Notes: generated by a model not told the origin, from the sequence alone. 64,000 bases of DNA from Hydrogenophaga sp. 2FB (GCF_005503365.1 NZ_SCML01000017.1:1-64000), one strand, 5' to 3'; counted from the first letter of the stretch, positions 1-8,562 are shown. Program-made: numbers and translations.

Positions 1-260
1 GCCCCCGACGGCCATCCCGCACACCCAAGCAATGTCGCGGCGGCGAAAACCATACCCACCAGCGAGACTGCGTTTCTCTTCCAATCCACAAAACACCCAG
101 ATAAGTCAAATGGCAATAAAACCAAAACTTTCATTGCCGAATTTAATAAAAGTAAATTCTTTAGGTTTAAATTCATGCTTGAAGCCGTTGGTTGGCTTCA
201 ACCATGGGAATGCTGCGAACGGGCACCCCATGGCATCACAAACGTTAAACGGAGGAATCC
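1..260. other. Upstream region of the ComEA-like gene; no gene recognised
   Basis: No convincing coding sequence is seen; the short open frames here have no family features. The stretch from about 100 to 180 is AT-rich compared with its surroundings and is a natural place for the promoter of the helix-hairpin-helix gene that starts at 261. A purine-rich GGAGG-like ribosome-binding site lies just before that start, at about 250-256. Confidence 0.4.
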
Positions 261-590
261 ATGTTCAAAAAATCGATTGCTTGCTTGCTGTCACTTTTCG
301 CCGCCGCCAGTTTCGCGGCTGTCGACATCAACACCGCCACGGTGGCCGATCTTGACAGTATCAAAGGCATCGGACCCGGCACATCCGCCAAGATCCTGGA
401 GGAACGCAAAGCCTCGCCCTTCAAGAACTGGGACGACCTGATCCAGAGGGTACCGGGGATCGGGGGTAAACGCGCCGTCAAGCTGTCGTCGGAAGGCTTG
501 ACCGTGAATGGCGACACGTTCAAGGCTGGCATGAAGCCTGTGGCCGAGAAGAAGGCCACGGACAAAAAAGCCACCGCTCCCACCAAGTAA
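261..590 (+). CDS. ComEA-like helix-hairpin-helix DNA-binding protein
   Basis: A 109-residue secreted protein. Residues 1-19 form a Sec signal peptide (MFKK then a hydrophobic stretch ending in SFA-A). The rest carries tandem helix-hairpin-helix motifs, visible as VDINTA, the GIGPGTS hairpin and the GIGGKRA hairpin, followed by a lysine-rich tail. This is the ComEA-type single-domain architecture; known members bind incoming double-stranded DNA in the periplasm during transformation. Many Burkholderiales carry such short homologues with unproven roles, so competence is an inference. A GGAGG ribosome-binding site precedes the ATG, and a strong terminator follows. Confidence 0.85.
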   Translation: MFKKSIACLLSLFAAASFAAVDINTATVADLDSIKGIGPGTSAKILEERKASPFKNWDDLIQRVPGIGGKRAVKLSSEGLTVNGDTFKAGMKPVAEKKATDKKATAPTK

Positions 591-626
591 GTAGCGGTCA
601 TCGATTCGCTTCAGCGAATCGCCAAC

Positions 627-660
627 AAAAAACCCACCGTGTTGCCACGGTGGGTTTTTT
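627..660. terminator. Bidirectional intrinsic terminator
   Basis: Arms 627-641 and 646-660 pair perfectly (15 bp, 4-nt loop) and are A-rich on the left and T-rich on the right, so the structure can end transcription from both sides: the ComEA-like gene on the plus strand and the porin at 694-1758 on the minus strand. A second small palindrome with 8-bp arms lies just before it at 602-621. Confidence 0.9.
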
Positions 661-693
661 TCGAATCTCTAGCTGAAAAATTCAGCCGTCGAT

Positions 694-1758
694 TTAGAAC
701 GAGTGCTGCAGACCCAGAGCGAAACCGGTGTTCTTGATGTAGTCGCTGGTCGCGGCGTCAGAGAACTTGTTGTGGTTCAACGAGGCATACGTGAACGTGC
801 GCTTGGACAGGCTGTACTTGGCCAGGACCGAGTAGCCCTTTGCCTTGCCAATGTCCGTGCCATTGAATTCAAGCTTGGACTGTGCATAGCCGACACCCAC
901 CGCCAGAGCGCTGGTCAGAGGGAAGTCAGCACCGATGTTGAACTCTTTGGCTTTCGCCTCAGCGCCAGGGACCGCATCAGAGGTGCCCTTGACGTGGTTG
1001 ATGCCAGCAATCAGCTTGACAACACCCAGGTCGTAGGAACCGTTGAGCAAGGTGTAGGTGCGCTTGCTGGGAGACAGACCGACCAGACCGGAAACATCGT
1101 CAAAGATGGTCGAAGCACTGTTGTCGCGCTCGCCCTGGTGGGCGAAGCCCACCACGAGTGGGCCGTTGGCGTAGTTCAGGCTGAACGACGTCAAGCTTGA
1201 ACGGCTGTTTGCTGCGGTTTCGTCTTCGCCCAATGCGTAGGCAACCGCAGCAGAGAAACCACCGAAGCTAGGGGTGTTGTAGCGAATGCCGTTGGAGGTG
1301 CGATCGTAGTAGCCCACCCAGGTGCGGAACGATGCAGCGCTGTTGGCGTTGAACGTATCGTTCGCCATGGCGCGCGTGTCGTCGTAAGGCGTCCATGCAC
1401 GGCCCAATTGCACTTCACCAAAACCACCCGACAGACCCACCCACGATTGGCGGTTGAAGGCAGTGCCGACTTGTTGCGAAGTACCGTTGTCAGCGTTGAA
1501 GCCTTGCTCCAGCTGGAAATTGGCCTTCAAACCGCCACCCAGATCTTCCGTGCCCTTGAGGCCGAAACGGCTGGTGGAGAAGTTGCCGCTGTCCAGGGAC
1601 GTAACGCGCTGGGAGGCGGTCACGCCACCAAGCGAAGTGGAGGTCTTGTTCGAGCCGATGGAGGCATCAATCAAACCATACAGAGTCACGCTGGACTGCG
1701 CTTGAGCGACACCGGCCACAGAGCCGAGAACGGCCAAAGCGATCAGGGATTTTTTCAT
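694..1758 (-). CDS. Gram-negative porin (GBP/OmpC-like, Burkholderiales type)
   Basis: A 354-residue outer-membrane trimeric porin for general diffusion of small solutes. The start at 1758 gives a typical signal peptide (MKKSLIALAVLG, ending in AQAQ) followed by SSVTLYGLIDASIG, the usual first beta strand of this family. The conserved [14 protein letters not shown] segment and the C-terminal GLQHSF, ending in the terminal phenylalanine needed for barrel assembly, are both present. AAGGAAG precedes the ATG. It is one of two adjacent porins here, separated by a terminator, so each is probably a separate transcription unit. Substrate selectivity cannot be read from sequence. Confidence 0.95.
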   Translation of the reverse strand: MKKSLIALAVLGSVAGVAQAQSSVTLYGLIDASIGSNKTSTSLGGVTASQRVTSLDSGNFSTSRFGLKGTEDLGGGLKANFQLEQGFNADNGTSQQVGTAFNRQSWVGLSGGFGEVQLGRAWTPYDDTRAMANDTFNANSAASFRTWVGYYDRTSNGIRYNTPSFGGFSAAVAYALGEDETAANSRSSLTSFSLNYANGPLVVGFAHQGERDNSASTIFDDVSGLVGLSPSKRTYTLLNGSYDLGVVKLIAGINHVKGTSDAVPGAEAKAKEFNIGADFPLTSALAVGVGYAQSKLEFNGTDIGKAKGYSVLAKYSLSKRTFTYASLNHNKFSDAATSDYIKNTGFALGLQHSF

Positions 1759-1943
1759 GGTTACTTCCTTAAGAATATTGCGGTGACACACCACAAGTTA
1801 GAAAAAACTGACTTATGGATGTTAGGGGGAAAGCCCACCGGTCCTAGGGTAAGCCCTGCAAAACGGGGCAAGTTCTGCACTTTTCGTTGCCCTGCTGCAA
1901 CAACCAGATGCCACCTCTGAGGCCATCGACCTACAACATTCCA

Positions 1944-1980
1944 CAGAAAAAAGCCGCCTGTTCTCGCGAACAGGCGGCTT
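1944..1980 (-). terminator. Intrinsic terminator of the second porin
   Basis: A perfect 13-bp stem (1951-1963 with 1968-1980) with loop TCGC. On the minus strand the stem is followed by a run of six or seven U (the A-run at about 1945-1952), in the right place to end transcription of the porin at 2020-2973 before the next porin. Confidence 0.9.
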
Positions 1981-2019
1981 TGCCGCTGATCAAGATGCTG
2001 GCACTAGGCCAGCAAACGA

Positions 2020-2973
2020 TCAGAAGTTGTGGGCCAGACCCACGCCCCAGCCGGTGATGGCCTTGTCAGCTGGCGAGCCGTTAAAGCCCACTTGAGCATT
2101 CTTCTTGCGGCCCAGGTTCACGTAAGCCGTGGTGCGCTTGCTCAGGAAGTACTTGTAGCCGCCGTGAATCACGCGGGTGGTGCCAGCACCAGCTTCGCTA
2201 GCGTCAACGGAAGCCCACAGTTCGCCAGGGCCCACAGGAGCGGTCACACCCAACGCCCAGTCGTTGTCGCCATTGGATGCGACGTTGGCGCGATCGTTGT
2301 ACGAGAAGAGCAACTTGGCCACGCCGAAGTTGTACGAAGCGGCGAACAGACGCAGGGAGGTCATGCCCGGCTCCACTTGGCCCACGTTCTTCGAGTAAGC
2401 GAAGTTCACAGCCACAGGGCCGTTGGCGTAGGACACGCCGAAAGCGCGGTGTGCGTTAACACCAGCAGCTTCGGAAGGAGCGTACGAAATCTGGCCGCTG
2501 AAACCACCGAAGGTCGGGGTCTGGTACAGCACTTGGTTGTCAACGTACACGGCGTTGGTGAACAGGGTGTTGTTACGCGTGCTGTAGCCGGTCACACCCT
2601 TGGTGCTGTTGGCGGTCAGTGCGTAGAAGAAGGTGGGGTTGAACGAACGACCCAGCTTCAGGGTACCAAAGCCACCTTGCAGGCCCACGAACATGTCGTT
2701 GTTGCCCAGCACGTTGCCGGCGGTGGTGCCATTGCTGGCGTCAAAGGAGGTCGACACCTTGAAGATGGCCTTCAAACCGCCACCCAGATCTTCCGTGCCG
2801 GAAATGGTCCAGTTGCTGGTGCCCAGACGGCTGGACGTCATTTCCAGAGGACTCACGCGGCCACCACGGTCTTCGAGGCCGACGTCAACGGTACCGCTCA
2901 GGGTCACGGAGGATTGTGCGAATGCGGCGCTGGTGGCTGCCACGGCGGCCAGAGCGATCAGGGTCTTTTTCAT
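2020..2973 (-). CDS. Gram-negative porin (second copy, divergent)
   Basis: A 317-residue porin of the same family as its neighbour. The start at 2973 gives a signal peptide ([20 protein letters not shown]), then [31 protein letters not shown] and GFGTLKLGR are family landmarks, and the protein ends in GLAHNF with the barrel-assembly phenylalanine. It is shorter than the 354-residue neighbour and clearly diverged from it, so this is an old duplication or a distinct porin. GGAG lies about nine bases before the ATG. It is divergent from coq7, with a 285-bp intergenic region between them. Confidence 0.95.
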   Translation of the reverse strand: MKKTLIALAAVAATSAAFAQSSVTLSGTVDVGLEDRGGRVSPLEMTSSRLGTSNWTISGTEDLGGGLKAIFKVSTSFDASNGTTAGNVLGNNDMFVGLQGGFGTLKLGRSFNPTFFYALTANSTKGVTGYSTRNNTLFTNAVYVDNQVLYQTPTFGGFSGQISYAPSEAAGVNAHRAFGVSYANGPVAVNFAYSKNVGQVEPGMTSLRLFAASYNFGVAKLLFSYNDRANVASNGDNDWALGVTAPVGPGELWASVDASEAGAGTTRVIHGGYKYFLSKRTTAYVNLGRKKNAQVGFNGSPADKAITGWGVGLAHNF

Positions 2974-3105
2974 GGAAGGTTTCTCCAAGGGTTTAAAAAG
3001 GGCCGGGGGTCTTTGCCACCGAGCCAACCTCCATTCAGGAAGCTGCGCCAATTGCATCAGAAAGTTTCCCGAGGCGCCATGTTGGTATGCTCATTTGCGC
3101 CGTTA

Positions 3106-3130
3106 CAACGGTGCATCCGTTGCACCGTTG
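3106..3130. promoter_or_regulatory. Inverted repeat between porin and coq7, possible operator
   Basis: The arms CAACGGTGC (3106-3114) and GCACCGTTG (3122-3130) are perfect 9-bp inverted repeats with a 7-nt spacer, in the 285-bp gap between the divergent porin and coq7 genes. The position fits a regulator-binding site for the porin promoter. No regulator can be named from sequence, and no clear -35/-10 pair was identified nearby. Confidence 0.4.
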
Positions 3131-3258
3131 CCACGAAGCTGGTGTTTACCCGGACGTCCAGACGACCCACAGGACCGGCCGAACCGATTCATCGCGGTCC
3201 ATCCGAACCGTGGCAGCATGGGCGCACCACTGCACATTCCACTGGAACCCTCAACACC

Positions 3259-3921
3259 ATGCGCACCCCCACCGATGCCCTGCTGATCACCGCCGATGCG
3301 GCGTTGCGCACCCTGTTCGTGACCCCACGGGCTTCACGCGAGTGCCCCACGCTGCCAGAGCGCGCCACGGATTCCGAACTCGACGCGACGGAGCGAGAAC
3401 TCTCGGGCGCACTCATGCGTGTGAACCACGTGGGCGAGGTTTGCGCGCAGGCGCTCTACACCGCGCAGGCGCTGGCGGCCCGCTGGCCGCGTGGCTCGGG
3501 AAAAAGGCCAGACGAAGCGCTGGCCCTGCAGCTGGAGGCGGCCGGACGGGAGGAGACCGATCACCTGGCCTGGACCGAGGCGCGTCTCGAAGAGCTCGGT
3601 GCGCGTCCCTCGCTGCTCAATCCGCTCTGGTATGCCGGTGCGTTTGGCCTGGGCCTGCTCGCCGGACGCATGGGGACGGGCGTGAGCCTGGGTTTTGTGG
3701 TGGAAACCGAGCGCCAGGTGGAGGCGCACCTCGCCAGCCACATGGACCGCCTTCCCGCCACGGACCAAGCGTCCCGGGCGATCGTGGCGCAGATGAAGGA
3801 TGACGAGGCGCGCCATGCACGCGAGGCCGAACATGCCGGCGCGGTGGCGTTGCCGTGGCCAGCGAAGGCGCTGATGCGAGCCGCCGCGAAAGTGATGACG
3901 ACGGTGGCACACCGGATCTGA
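3259..3921 (+). CDS. coq7: 2-nonaprenyl-3-methyl-6-methoxy-1,4-benzoquinol hydroxylase (Coq7/UbiF-equivalent)
   Basis: A 220-residue membrane-associated diiron hydroxylase that catalyses the last ring hydroxylation of ubiquinone biosynthesis; in many betaproteobacteria Coq7 replaces the flavoprotein UbiF. The ferritin-like ligands are visible: NHVGEVCAQ (first Glu), EETDH (second iron-binding Glu/His), ETERQVEAH and DDEARH. A hydrophobic segment at [14 protein letters not shown] matches the membrane-binding helices. The start at 3259 was chosen because the reading frame upstream runs through the opposite-strand porin and has no family similarity. It converges with the OsmC gene, 21 bp downstream. 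Confidence 0.93.
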   Translation: MRTPTDALLITADAALRTLFVTPRASRECPTLPERATDSELDATERELSGALMRVNHVGEVCAQALYTAQALAARWPRGSGKRPDEALALQLEAAGREETDHLAWTEARLEELGARPSLLNPLWYAGAFGLGLLAGRMGTGVSLGFVVETERQVEAHLASHMDRLPATDQASRAIVAQMKDDEARHAREAEHAGAVALPWPAKALMRAAAKVMTTVAHRI

Positions 3922-3942
3922 ACGGCGCGCCCCGCAAGAACC

Positions 3943-4392
3943 TCAAGCCTCCAGCAAATCGAAGCTGGTGGTGATCTCCGCAGTCTTGCCCAACATGATG
4001 CTGGCCGAGCAGTATTTGTCGTGGCTCATGGCGATGGCGCGCTCGACGGCCAGGTTCGGGATGCCCTTGCCGCTGACGCTGAAGTGCATGTGGATCTTGG
4101 TGAACACTTTCGGGTCGGTTTCAGCGCGCTCGGTGGTGAGTTTGACCGAACAGCCCCGAACATCATGCCGGCCGCGCTTGAGGATGAGCACCACGTCGTA
4201 AGCGGTGCAGCCGCCCGTGCCTGCCAGCACGGTCTCCATGGGACGAGGCGCCAGGTTGGCACCGCCATTCTCGGGCTTGGCGGCGTCGGGCGCGCCATCC
4301 ATGGCAATCACATGGCCCGTGCCGGTCTCGGCAGTGAAGCCCATGTGGGAGCGGGTGCCGGCCGCGCCGGTCCAGGTGACGGTGCATTCCAT
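3943..4392 (-). CDS. OsmC family peroxiredoxin-like protein
   Basis: A 149-residue cytoplasmic protein of the OsmC/Ohr superfamily, thiol peroxidases that reduce organic hydroperoxides. Visible features include the central PMETVLAGTGGCTAYDVVLIL segment, where the buried helix carries the first reactive cysteine, and a second cysteine in SHDKYCSAS near the C-terminus. The length and cysteine spacing suit the YhfA/OsmC-like branch more than classical Ohr; subfamily assignment is uncertain. It is convergent with coq7 and divergent from the promoter and possible small RNA at 4468-4580. Confidence 0.85.
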   Translation of the reverse strand: MECTVTWTGAAGTRSHMGFTAETGTGHVIAMDGAPDAAKPENGGANLAPRPMETVLAGTGGCTAYDVVLILKRGRHDVRGCSVKLTTERAETDPKVFTKIHMHFSVSGKGIPNLAVERAIAMSHDKYCSASIMLGKTAEITTSFDLLEA

Positions 4393-4467
4393 GGTGTGTC
4401 CTGTCGTGAAAGATCCAACGCTATTGGGGAAGGCGCTCTAAAAATCATAGAAATGCGGCTTACATTG

Positions 4468-4495
4468 TTGCAATGCAGCATAAGCGCGTTATACT
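4468..4495 (+). promoter_or_regulatory. Sigma-70-like promoter
   Basis: TTGCAA (4468-4473) and TATACT (4490-4495) are separated by 16 bp and are the best -35/-10 pair seen in the osmC-ilvA gap. Transcription would start at about 4502 and run straight into a strong intrinsic terminator at 4545-4580, before the ilvA start at 4612. Confidence 0.6.
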
Positions 4496-4501
4496 GGCGT
4501 C

Positions 4502-4580
4502 ATTGTATTTACGGTTGTCTCCTCTACCCTCCACGGGTGGATTTAAGCCCGGTCCGGTTCTGCCAGACCGGGCTTTTTTT
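4502..4580 (+). ncRNA. Candidate small RNA or terminated leader upstream of ilvA
   Basis: A promoter-like sequence at 4468-4495 is followed after about 50 nt by a textbook intrinsic terminator: arms 4545-4554 and 4566-4575, then a T-run to 4580. This would make a transcript of about 80 nt. Its unpaired 5' part includes GTCTCCTCTACCCTCC, a pyrimidine-rich stretch able to pair with Shine-Dalgarno sequences, as in Hfq-type small RNAs. No leader peptide rich in branched-chain codons was seen, which argues against classical ilv attenuation. It could still be an ilvA leader with conditional readthrough. Confidence 0.5.
4545..4580 (+). terminator. Intrinsic terminator before ilvA
   Basis: Ten-base arms (AAGCCCGGTC at 4545-4554, complement at 4566-4575) with an 11-nt loop and a T-run of about seven bases. 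It sits 31 bp before the ilvA start, so it either ends a small RNA or controls readthrough into ilvA. Confidence 0.85.
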
Positions 4581-4611
4581 CGCCCCGATATGATGTGCGC
4601 CGAGGAACCAC

Positions 4612-6222
4612 ATGCCATCCACGTCTGCCCGCCCCCCACAACAACGCAATTCACAGAGCGCTTCGCCGCTCACCCTGATGGGGCCCGCAGACTACTTGAA
4701 AAAAATTCTGACCGCTCGCGTTTATGACGTGGCGGTGGAATCGGCGCTGGAAACCGCGACCGACCTCAGCCGCAGGCTGCGCAACACAGTGTTGCTCAAG
4801 CGCGAAGACCAGCAGCCGGTGTTCAGCTTCAAGTTGCGCGGCGCTTATAACAAGATGGCCCACCTGTCGCCCGAGCAGTTGAAAAAGGGCGTGATCTGCG
4901 CCTCCGCCGGTAACCACGCCCAGGGTGTGGCGCTCGGGGCGCGCAAGTTGGGCACGCGCGCCGTGATCGTGATGCCGACCACCACGCCCCAGGTGAAGAT
5001 CGATGCGGTGCGTGGCTTTGGCGGTGAAGTCGTGCTGCACGGCGACAGCTACTCCGATGCGTACACACATTCGCTGACCCTGCAAAAGAAGCAGGGGCTC
5101 ACCTTCGTGCACCCATTCGACGACCCGGACGTGATCGCGGGCCAGGGCACGATCGCCATGGAAATCCTGCGCCAGCTGCAAAGCCTGGGCTCCGACCACC
5201 TCGACGCGGTGTTCGTGGCCATCGGCGGCGGCGGCCTGATTTCCGGCGTGGCCAACTACATCAAGGCCGTGCGACCCGAAATCAAGGTCATCGGGGTGCA
5301 GATGAACGATTCGGACGCCATGCTCCAGTCGGTTCAGGGTGGGCAACGCGTGACGCTGCCCGATGTCGGCCTGTTCGCGGACGGCACCGCCGTCAAGCTG
5401 GTGGGCGAGGAAACCTTCCGCATCGCCCGCGACCTGGTCGACGGCTTCATCACCGTGGACACGGATGCCGTGTGCGCCGCCATCAAGGACGTGTTCGTGG
5501 ACACGCGCAGCATCGTCGAACCCTCCGGGGCGCTGGCGGTGGCGGCCATCAAGCAGTACGTTGCGACGCACAAGACGCGCGGCGAGACCTACGCGGCCAT
5601 TCTGTGTGGCGCCAACATGAACTTCGACCGGCTGCGTTTCGTGGCCGAGCGCGCCGAAGTGGGCGAAGAGCGCGAGGCGTTGTTTGCGGTCACGATCCCC
5701 GAAGAACGCGGTAGTTTCCGGCGCTTCTGCGAGGTGATCGGCGAGCTGCCGGGCGGCGCGCGCAACGTGACCGAGTTCAATTACCGCATCCACGACGGCA
5801 GCCAGGCCCATGTGTTCGTCGGCCTCACCACCCACGGCAAAGGCGAGTCAACCAAGATCGCTGCGACCCTCATCAAGCACGGCTTTGAAACGCTGGACCT
5901 GACGCACGACGAGCTGGCCAAGGAGCACATCCGGCACATGGTGGGGGGGCATTCGCCGCTCGCGCACGACGAGCGCCTGCTGCGTTTTGTGTTCCCGGAG
6001 CGTCCGGGCGCACTGCTGAAGTTCCTGAATCTGCTGCGCCCGGGCTGGAACATCAGCCTGTTCCACTACCGCAACCAGGGCGCGGACTACGGCCGCATCC
6101 TGGTCGGCCTTCAGGTGCCACAGAAGGACCACAAGGCATTCGACAAATTCCTGAACGCACTGGGTTATCCATATGTCGAGGAAACAGGCAATCCGGTATA
6201 CCGTCTGTTCCTGAAAAGTTGA
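4612..6222 (+). CDS. ilvA: Threonine ammonia-lyase (biosynthetic threonine deaminase)
   Basis: A 536-residue PLP enzyme converting L-threonine to 2-oxobutanoate, the committed step to isoleucine. The fold-type II domain has the PLP lysine in FSFKLRGAYNK and the glycine loop AIGGGGLISG; the C-terminal third (from about residue 350, EEREALFAVTIPEERGS) carries two ACT-like regulatory repeats, the second beginning around LLRFVFPERPGALLKF, as in isoleucine-inhibited long-form IlvA. The start at 4612 has a GAGGAA ribosome-binding site. An ATG at 4678, nearer the conserved ADYLKKILTA, is an alternative. Confidence 0.95.
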   Translation: MPSTSARPPQQRNSQSASPLTLMGPADYLKKILTARVYDVAVESALETATDLSRRLRNTVLLKREDQQPVFSFKLRGAYNKMAHLSPEQLKKGVICASAGNHAQGVALGARKLGTRAVIVMPTTTPQVKIDAVRGFGGEVVLHGDSYSDAYTHSLTLQKKQGLTFVHPFDDPDVIAGQGTIAMEILRQLQSLGSDHLDAVFVAIGGGGLISGVANYIKAVRPEIKVIGVQMNDSDAMLQSVQGGQRVTLPDVGLFADGTAVKLVGEETFRIARDLVDGFITVDTDAVCAAIKDVFVDTRSIVEPSGALAVAAIKQYVATHKTRGETYAAILCGANMNFDRLRFVAERAEVGEEREALFAVTIPEERGSFRRFCEVIGELPGGARNVTEFNYRIHDGSQAHVFVGLTTHGKGESTKIAATLIKHGFETLDLTHDELAKEHIRHMVGGHSPLAHDERLLRFVFPERPGALLKFLNLLRPGWNISLFHYRNQGADYGRILVGLQVPQKDHKAFDKFLNALGYPYVEETGNPVYRLFLKS

Positions 6223-6231
6223 CCCTGCGCC

Positions 6232-7341
6232 ATGGCACTTGATCCCGTCTTCGAACCGATCACCCGTCGAACCATCGAGCTGCCAGTCGCGCTGCCCACG
6301 GGGCTCAAGCTGCCCCACATCGCCCCCACCAGCGACACGATGCTGGACCACACCGTGCGCCGGCGGCTCACGCCCGCGGGCTTTCCGGAGAATGTGCTGG
6401 GCCGCATGGAGCCGCTGGTGCTGCAGCTCGCGCGCATCCAGCATGGGAGCCCGCTAGCGTTCGATCTGCTGGCCTTTGACTCGCCGCAACTGGTCGTGTT
6501 CGCCGCCGACCACGGCATCGCCGACGAAGGCATGTCCGAGCTCGCTCAGTCCATGACCTGCGAGCATGTGATGCAGCTGCTGCTGGGGGCTGCACCGGTG
6601 AGCGCACTGGCGCAGCTGCATGGCTTTGACGTGACGGTCGTGGACGCCGGCGTGGCCTCACACGTCACCCTGCCCGAGGACGCGCGGCGCAAGGCGCCGC
6701 TGTTGTTGCGAAAGATCGGCTACGGCACCCGCAACCTGATGATCGGGCCAGCGATGTCCCAGATCCAGGCCATCTCGGCACTGCATGCCGGCATGGACGT
6801 GGTACGGCATCTGCCGGGCAATGTGATCGCACTGGGCGACGAAGGCGTGGCGAACACAGTGAGTGCCTCGCTGTTGCTGTCCCGCCTGTGCGGGGTGCCG
6901 CTGGCCGATGCCTGTGGACGCGACGATTTTCAAGGCGAAAGCCTGAGCGACAGCGAGCTCCAGCAGCGGCTGGAAAAGCTGTCGGCCGGGGCAAGTCGCC
7001 ACCGCAAGGCCCTGGGGCCGTTGGACGCGCTGGCCGCGCTGGGCGGATTCGAGATCGCGATGATGGCGGGCGCCATGCTGCAAGCCGCCAGTGAACGGCG
7101 CGTGGTGCTGGTGGACGGCTATGTGGCAAGCGCAGCGGCGCTGGTGGCTCGCGGTCTGGTCCCAGCGACCGCCGACTACCTGGTGTTCAGCCACCGCTCA
7201 GCGGAGTCAGGCCATCGTCTGATGTTGATTCACTTGCAAGCGCAGCCGCTGCTGGACCTGGGCGTGCGCCTGGCGCAGGGCACCGGTGCCTTGATGGCTT
7301 GGCCGCTGTTGCTGACCGCACAGGCCTTGCTGGAGCGCTGA
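6232..7341 (+). CDS. cobT: Nicotinate-nucleotide--dimethylbenzimidazole phosphoribosyltransferase family protein
   Basis: A 369-residue cytoplasmic enzyme of the CobT family, which moves phosphoribose from nicotinate mononucleotide to dimethylbenzimidazole to make the lower ligand of cobalamin. Family landmarks are VVFAADHGIADEG near residue 90, the GDEGVANTVSASLLLS segment, GGFEIAMMAGAMLQAA and the C-terminal PLLDLGVRLAQGTGALMAWPLL, with the catalytic region near HRSAESGH. No other cobalamin gene is nearby; it follows ilvA after nine bases and may be co-transcribed with it. Confidence 0.88.
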   Translation: MALDPVFEPITRRTIELPVALPTGLKLPHIAPTSDTMLDHTVRRRLTPAGFPENVLGRMEPLVLQLARIQHGSPLAFDLLAFDSPQLVVFAADHGIADEGMSELAQSMTCEHVMQLLLGAAPVSALAQLHGFDVTVVDAGVASHVTLPEDARRKAPLLLRKIGYGTRNLMIGPAMSQIQAISALHAGMDVVRHLPGNVIALGDEGVANTVSASLLLSRLCGVPLADACGRDDFQGESLSDSELQQRLEKLSAGASRHRKALGPLDALAALGGFEIAMMAGAMLQAASERRVVLVDGYVASAAALVARGLVPATADYLVFSHRSAESGHRLMLIHLQAQPLLDLGVRLAQGTGALMAWPLLLTAQALLER

Positions 7342-7408
7342 GGCTTCAGCCCGCTCGCGTTGGTGGCCGCCGCTGGCGTCGATCCAGCCAACCTCTCCAC
7401 TCAAGCGC

Positions 7409-7915
7409 TCAGGATCGCTCCGCCAGCTCGGGCAGCGTCAACTCCACCGTGGTGGGTGCTCCCAGCGCAGGGCCCAACCGCACCGTGCGCCGCGTGACGG
7501 CTTGCAGCACGAGGCCACCATCCAGTGGTGCGCCAACACGGTAGGGCCTGGGCGGTTGGCCATCCACGGCGATCAGCGCAGCGCCATCTTGCGCACCCAC
7601 CGCCACAACGCCCAACAAGTTGTAGCGTGGCGGCGCGGCAGGGGCCGCGTTGGACGCGGTGTTTGCCGGCAACGCACCCAATGTGCGGGCCACCGCCGCG
7701 GCATCGGCGGTTACCTGCACGGGCGCCACGCCCGAGACCGGCGTGACAGGTGATTGGCCCCAGGCCAACAACACCCAGTACCCCGCGCTCAGTCCCGCGG
7801 CCAGCCACAGCAGCCCGGCCGCCAGCGTCGGTGCACGCCCCCCTGCCGTCAGCAGCGCGGCCGGGCTTTCCATGAGAAAGCCAGAATGTCCGAACGCAGG
7901 AACCTTCTTTTTCAT
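7409..7915 (-). CDS. gspC: Type II secretion system protein C (inner-membrane clamp)
   Basis: A 168-residue bitopic inner-membrane protein linking the T2SS inner platform to the secretin. A transmembrane helix at about residues 28-55 (LAAGLLWLAAGLSAGYWVLLAWG) is followed by a Pro/Ala linker and the periplasmic HR domain (YNLLGVVAVGAQDGAALIAVDGQPPRPYRVGAPLDGG). No PDZ domain is present, as in short GspC forms. It reads opposite to gspG with an 78-bp gap holding divergent promoters. The start at 7915 is preferred; an ATG at 7873 lies inside the N-terminal segment. The longer upstream frame overlaps gspG and is not used. Confidence 0.85.
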   Translation of the reverse strand: MKKKVPAFGHSGFLMESPAALLTAGGRAPTLAAGLLWLAAGLSAGYWVLLAWGQSPVTPVSGVAPVQVTADAAAVARTLGALPANTASNAAPAAPPRYNLLGVVAVGAQDGAALIAVDGQPPRPYRVGAPLDGGLVLQAVTRRTVRLGPALGAPTTVELTLPELAERS

Positions 7916-7993
7916 GCGCGCATTATGATCGACCACCGTGTTTTTCGGCCTTCTCTTCAAGGCCATTTCGGGCCCCTGTCCGCGGGAGATTGA

Positions 7994-8446
7994 ATGCCAC
8001 ACCTGACCACCCCCCTGCCCTCCCGAACCCTGCGCGCCCTGCGGCGCGGCTTCACCCTGATCGAGCTCATGGTGGTGCTGGTCATCATCGGCGTGCTCGC
8101 CGCGCTGATCGTGCCCAACGTGCTCGATCGCGCCGACGACGCACGCGTGACCGCCGCCAAGACCGACGTCAACAACCTCATGCAGGCGCTCAAGCTGTAC
8201 CGGCTCGACAACCAGCGCTACCCCACGGGTGAACAGGGGCTCAATGCGCTGGTGGCCAAGCCATCGGCCGGGCCAACGCCACCCAACTGGCGCCCGTACC
8301 TGGACAAGCTGCCGGCCGACCCGTGGGGCCGTCCGTATCAGTACATCAACCCCGGCCTCAAGGGTGAAGTGGACGTGCTCTCGCTCGGCGCCGATGGGCA
8401 AGCCGGCGGCGAAGGCAAAGAAGCCGACATTGGCAGCTGGCAGTGA
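7994..8446 (+). CDS. gspG: Type II secretion major pseudopilin
   Basis: A 150-residue major pseudopilin. The prepilin peptidase site is visible as RRG-FTLIELMVVLVIIGVLAAL, with Glu at +5 after cleavage. The C-terminal part (DNQRYPTGEQGLNALV, then DPWGRPYQYINPG and VLSLGADGQAGGEGKEADIG) includes the conserved calcium-binding loop of GspG. It is the first gene of the rightward gsp operon, separated from gspH by a 116-bp GC-rich repeat. Confidence 0.97.
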   Translation: MPHLTTPLPSRTLRALRRGFTLIELMVVLVIIGVLAALIVPNVLDRADDARVTAAKTDVNNLMQALKLYRLDNQRYPTGEQGLNALVAKPSAGPTPPNWRPYLDKLPADPWGRPYQYINPGLKGEVDVLSLGADGQAGGEGKEADIGSWQ

Positions 8447-8449
8447 ACA

Positions 8450-8555
8450 TGGCGCCCCCACGCTCCACCGCTGCGCGGGTCGCTGCCCCCCAAGGGGGCT
8501 GGGCCTGCCTTGGGGGCGGCCCGGCGGCCGGCCCGGTGTTGCGCGCTGCGTGAAG
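8450..8555. repeat. GC-rich intergenic element
   Basis: The gap between gspG and gspH holds nested inverted GC-rich runs (CCGCTGCGCGG, then CCCCCCAAGGGGGC and CCTTGGGGGCGGCC). A related mosaic with CCGCTGCGCGG lies at 19697-19850. Such elements are scattered in Comamonadaceae genomes, from general knowledge. Its stem-loops could partly terminate transcription or protect mRNA after gspG, favouring high levels of the major pseudopilin. Confidence 0.55.
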
Positions 8556-8562
8556 CCATCCC

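Noticed and set aside
2029-3258. Long plus-strand frame upstream of coq7
   Set aside because: It runs antisense through a well-supported porin gene and has no Coq7-like features before 3259.
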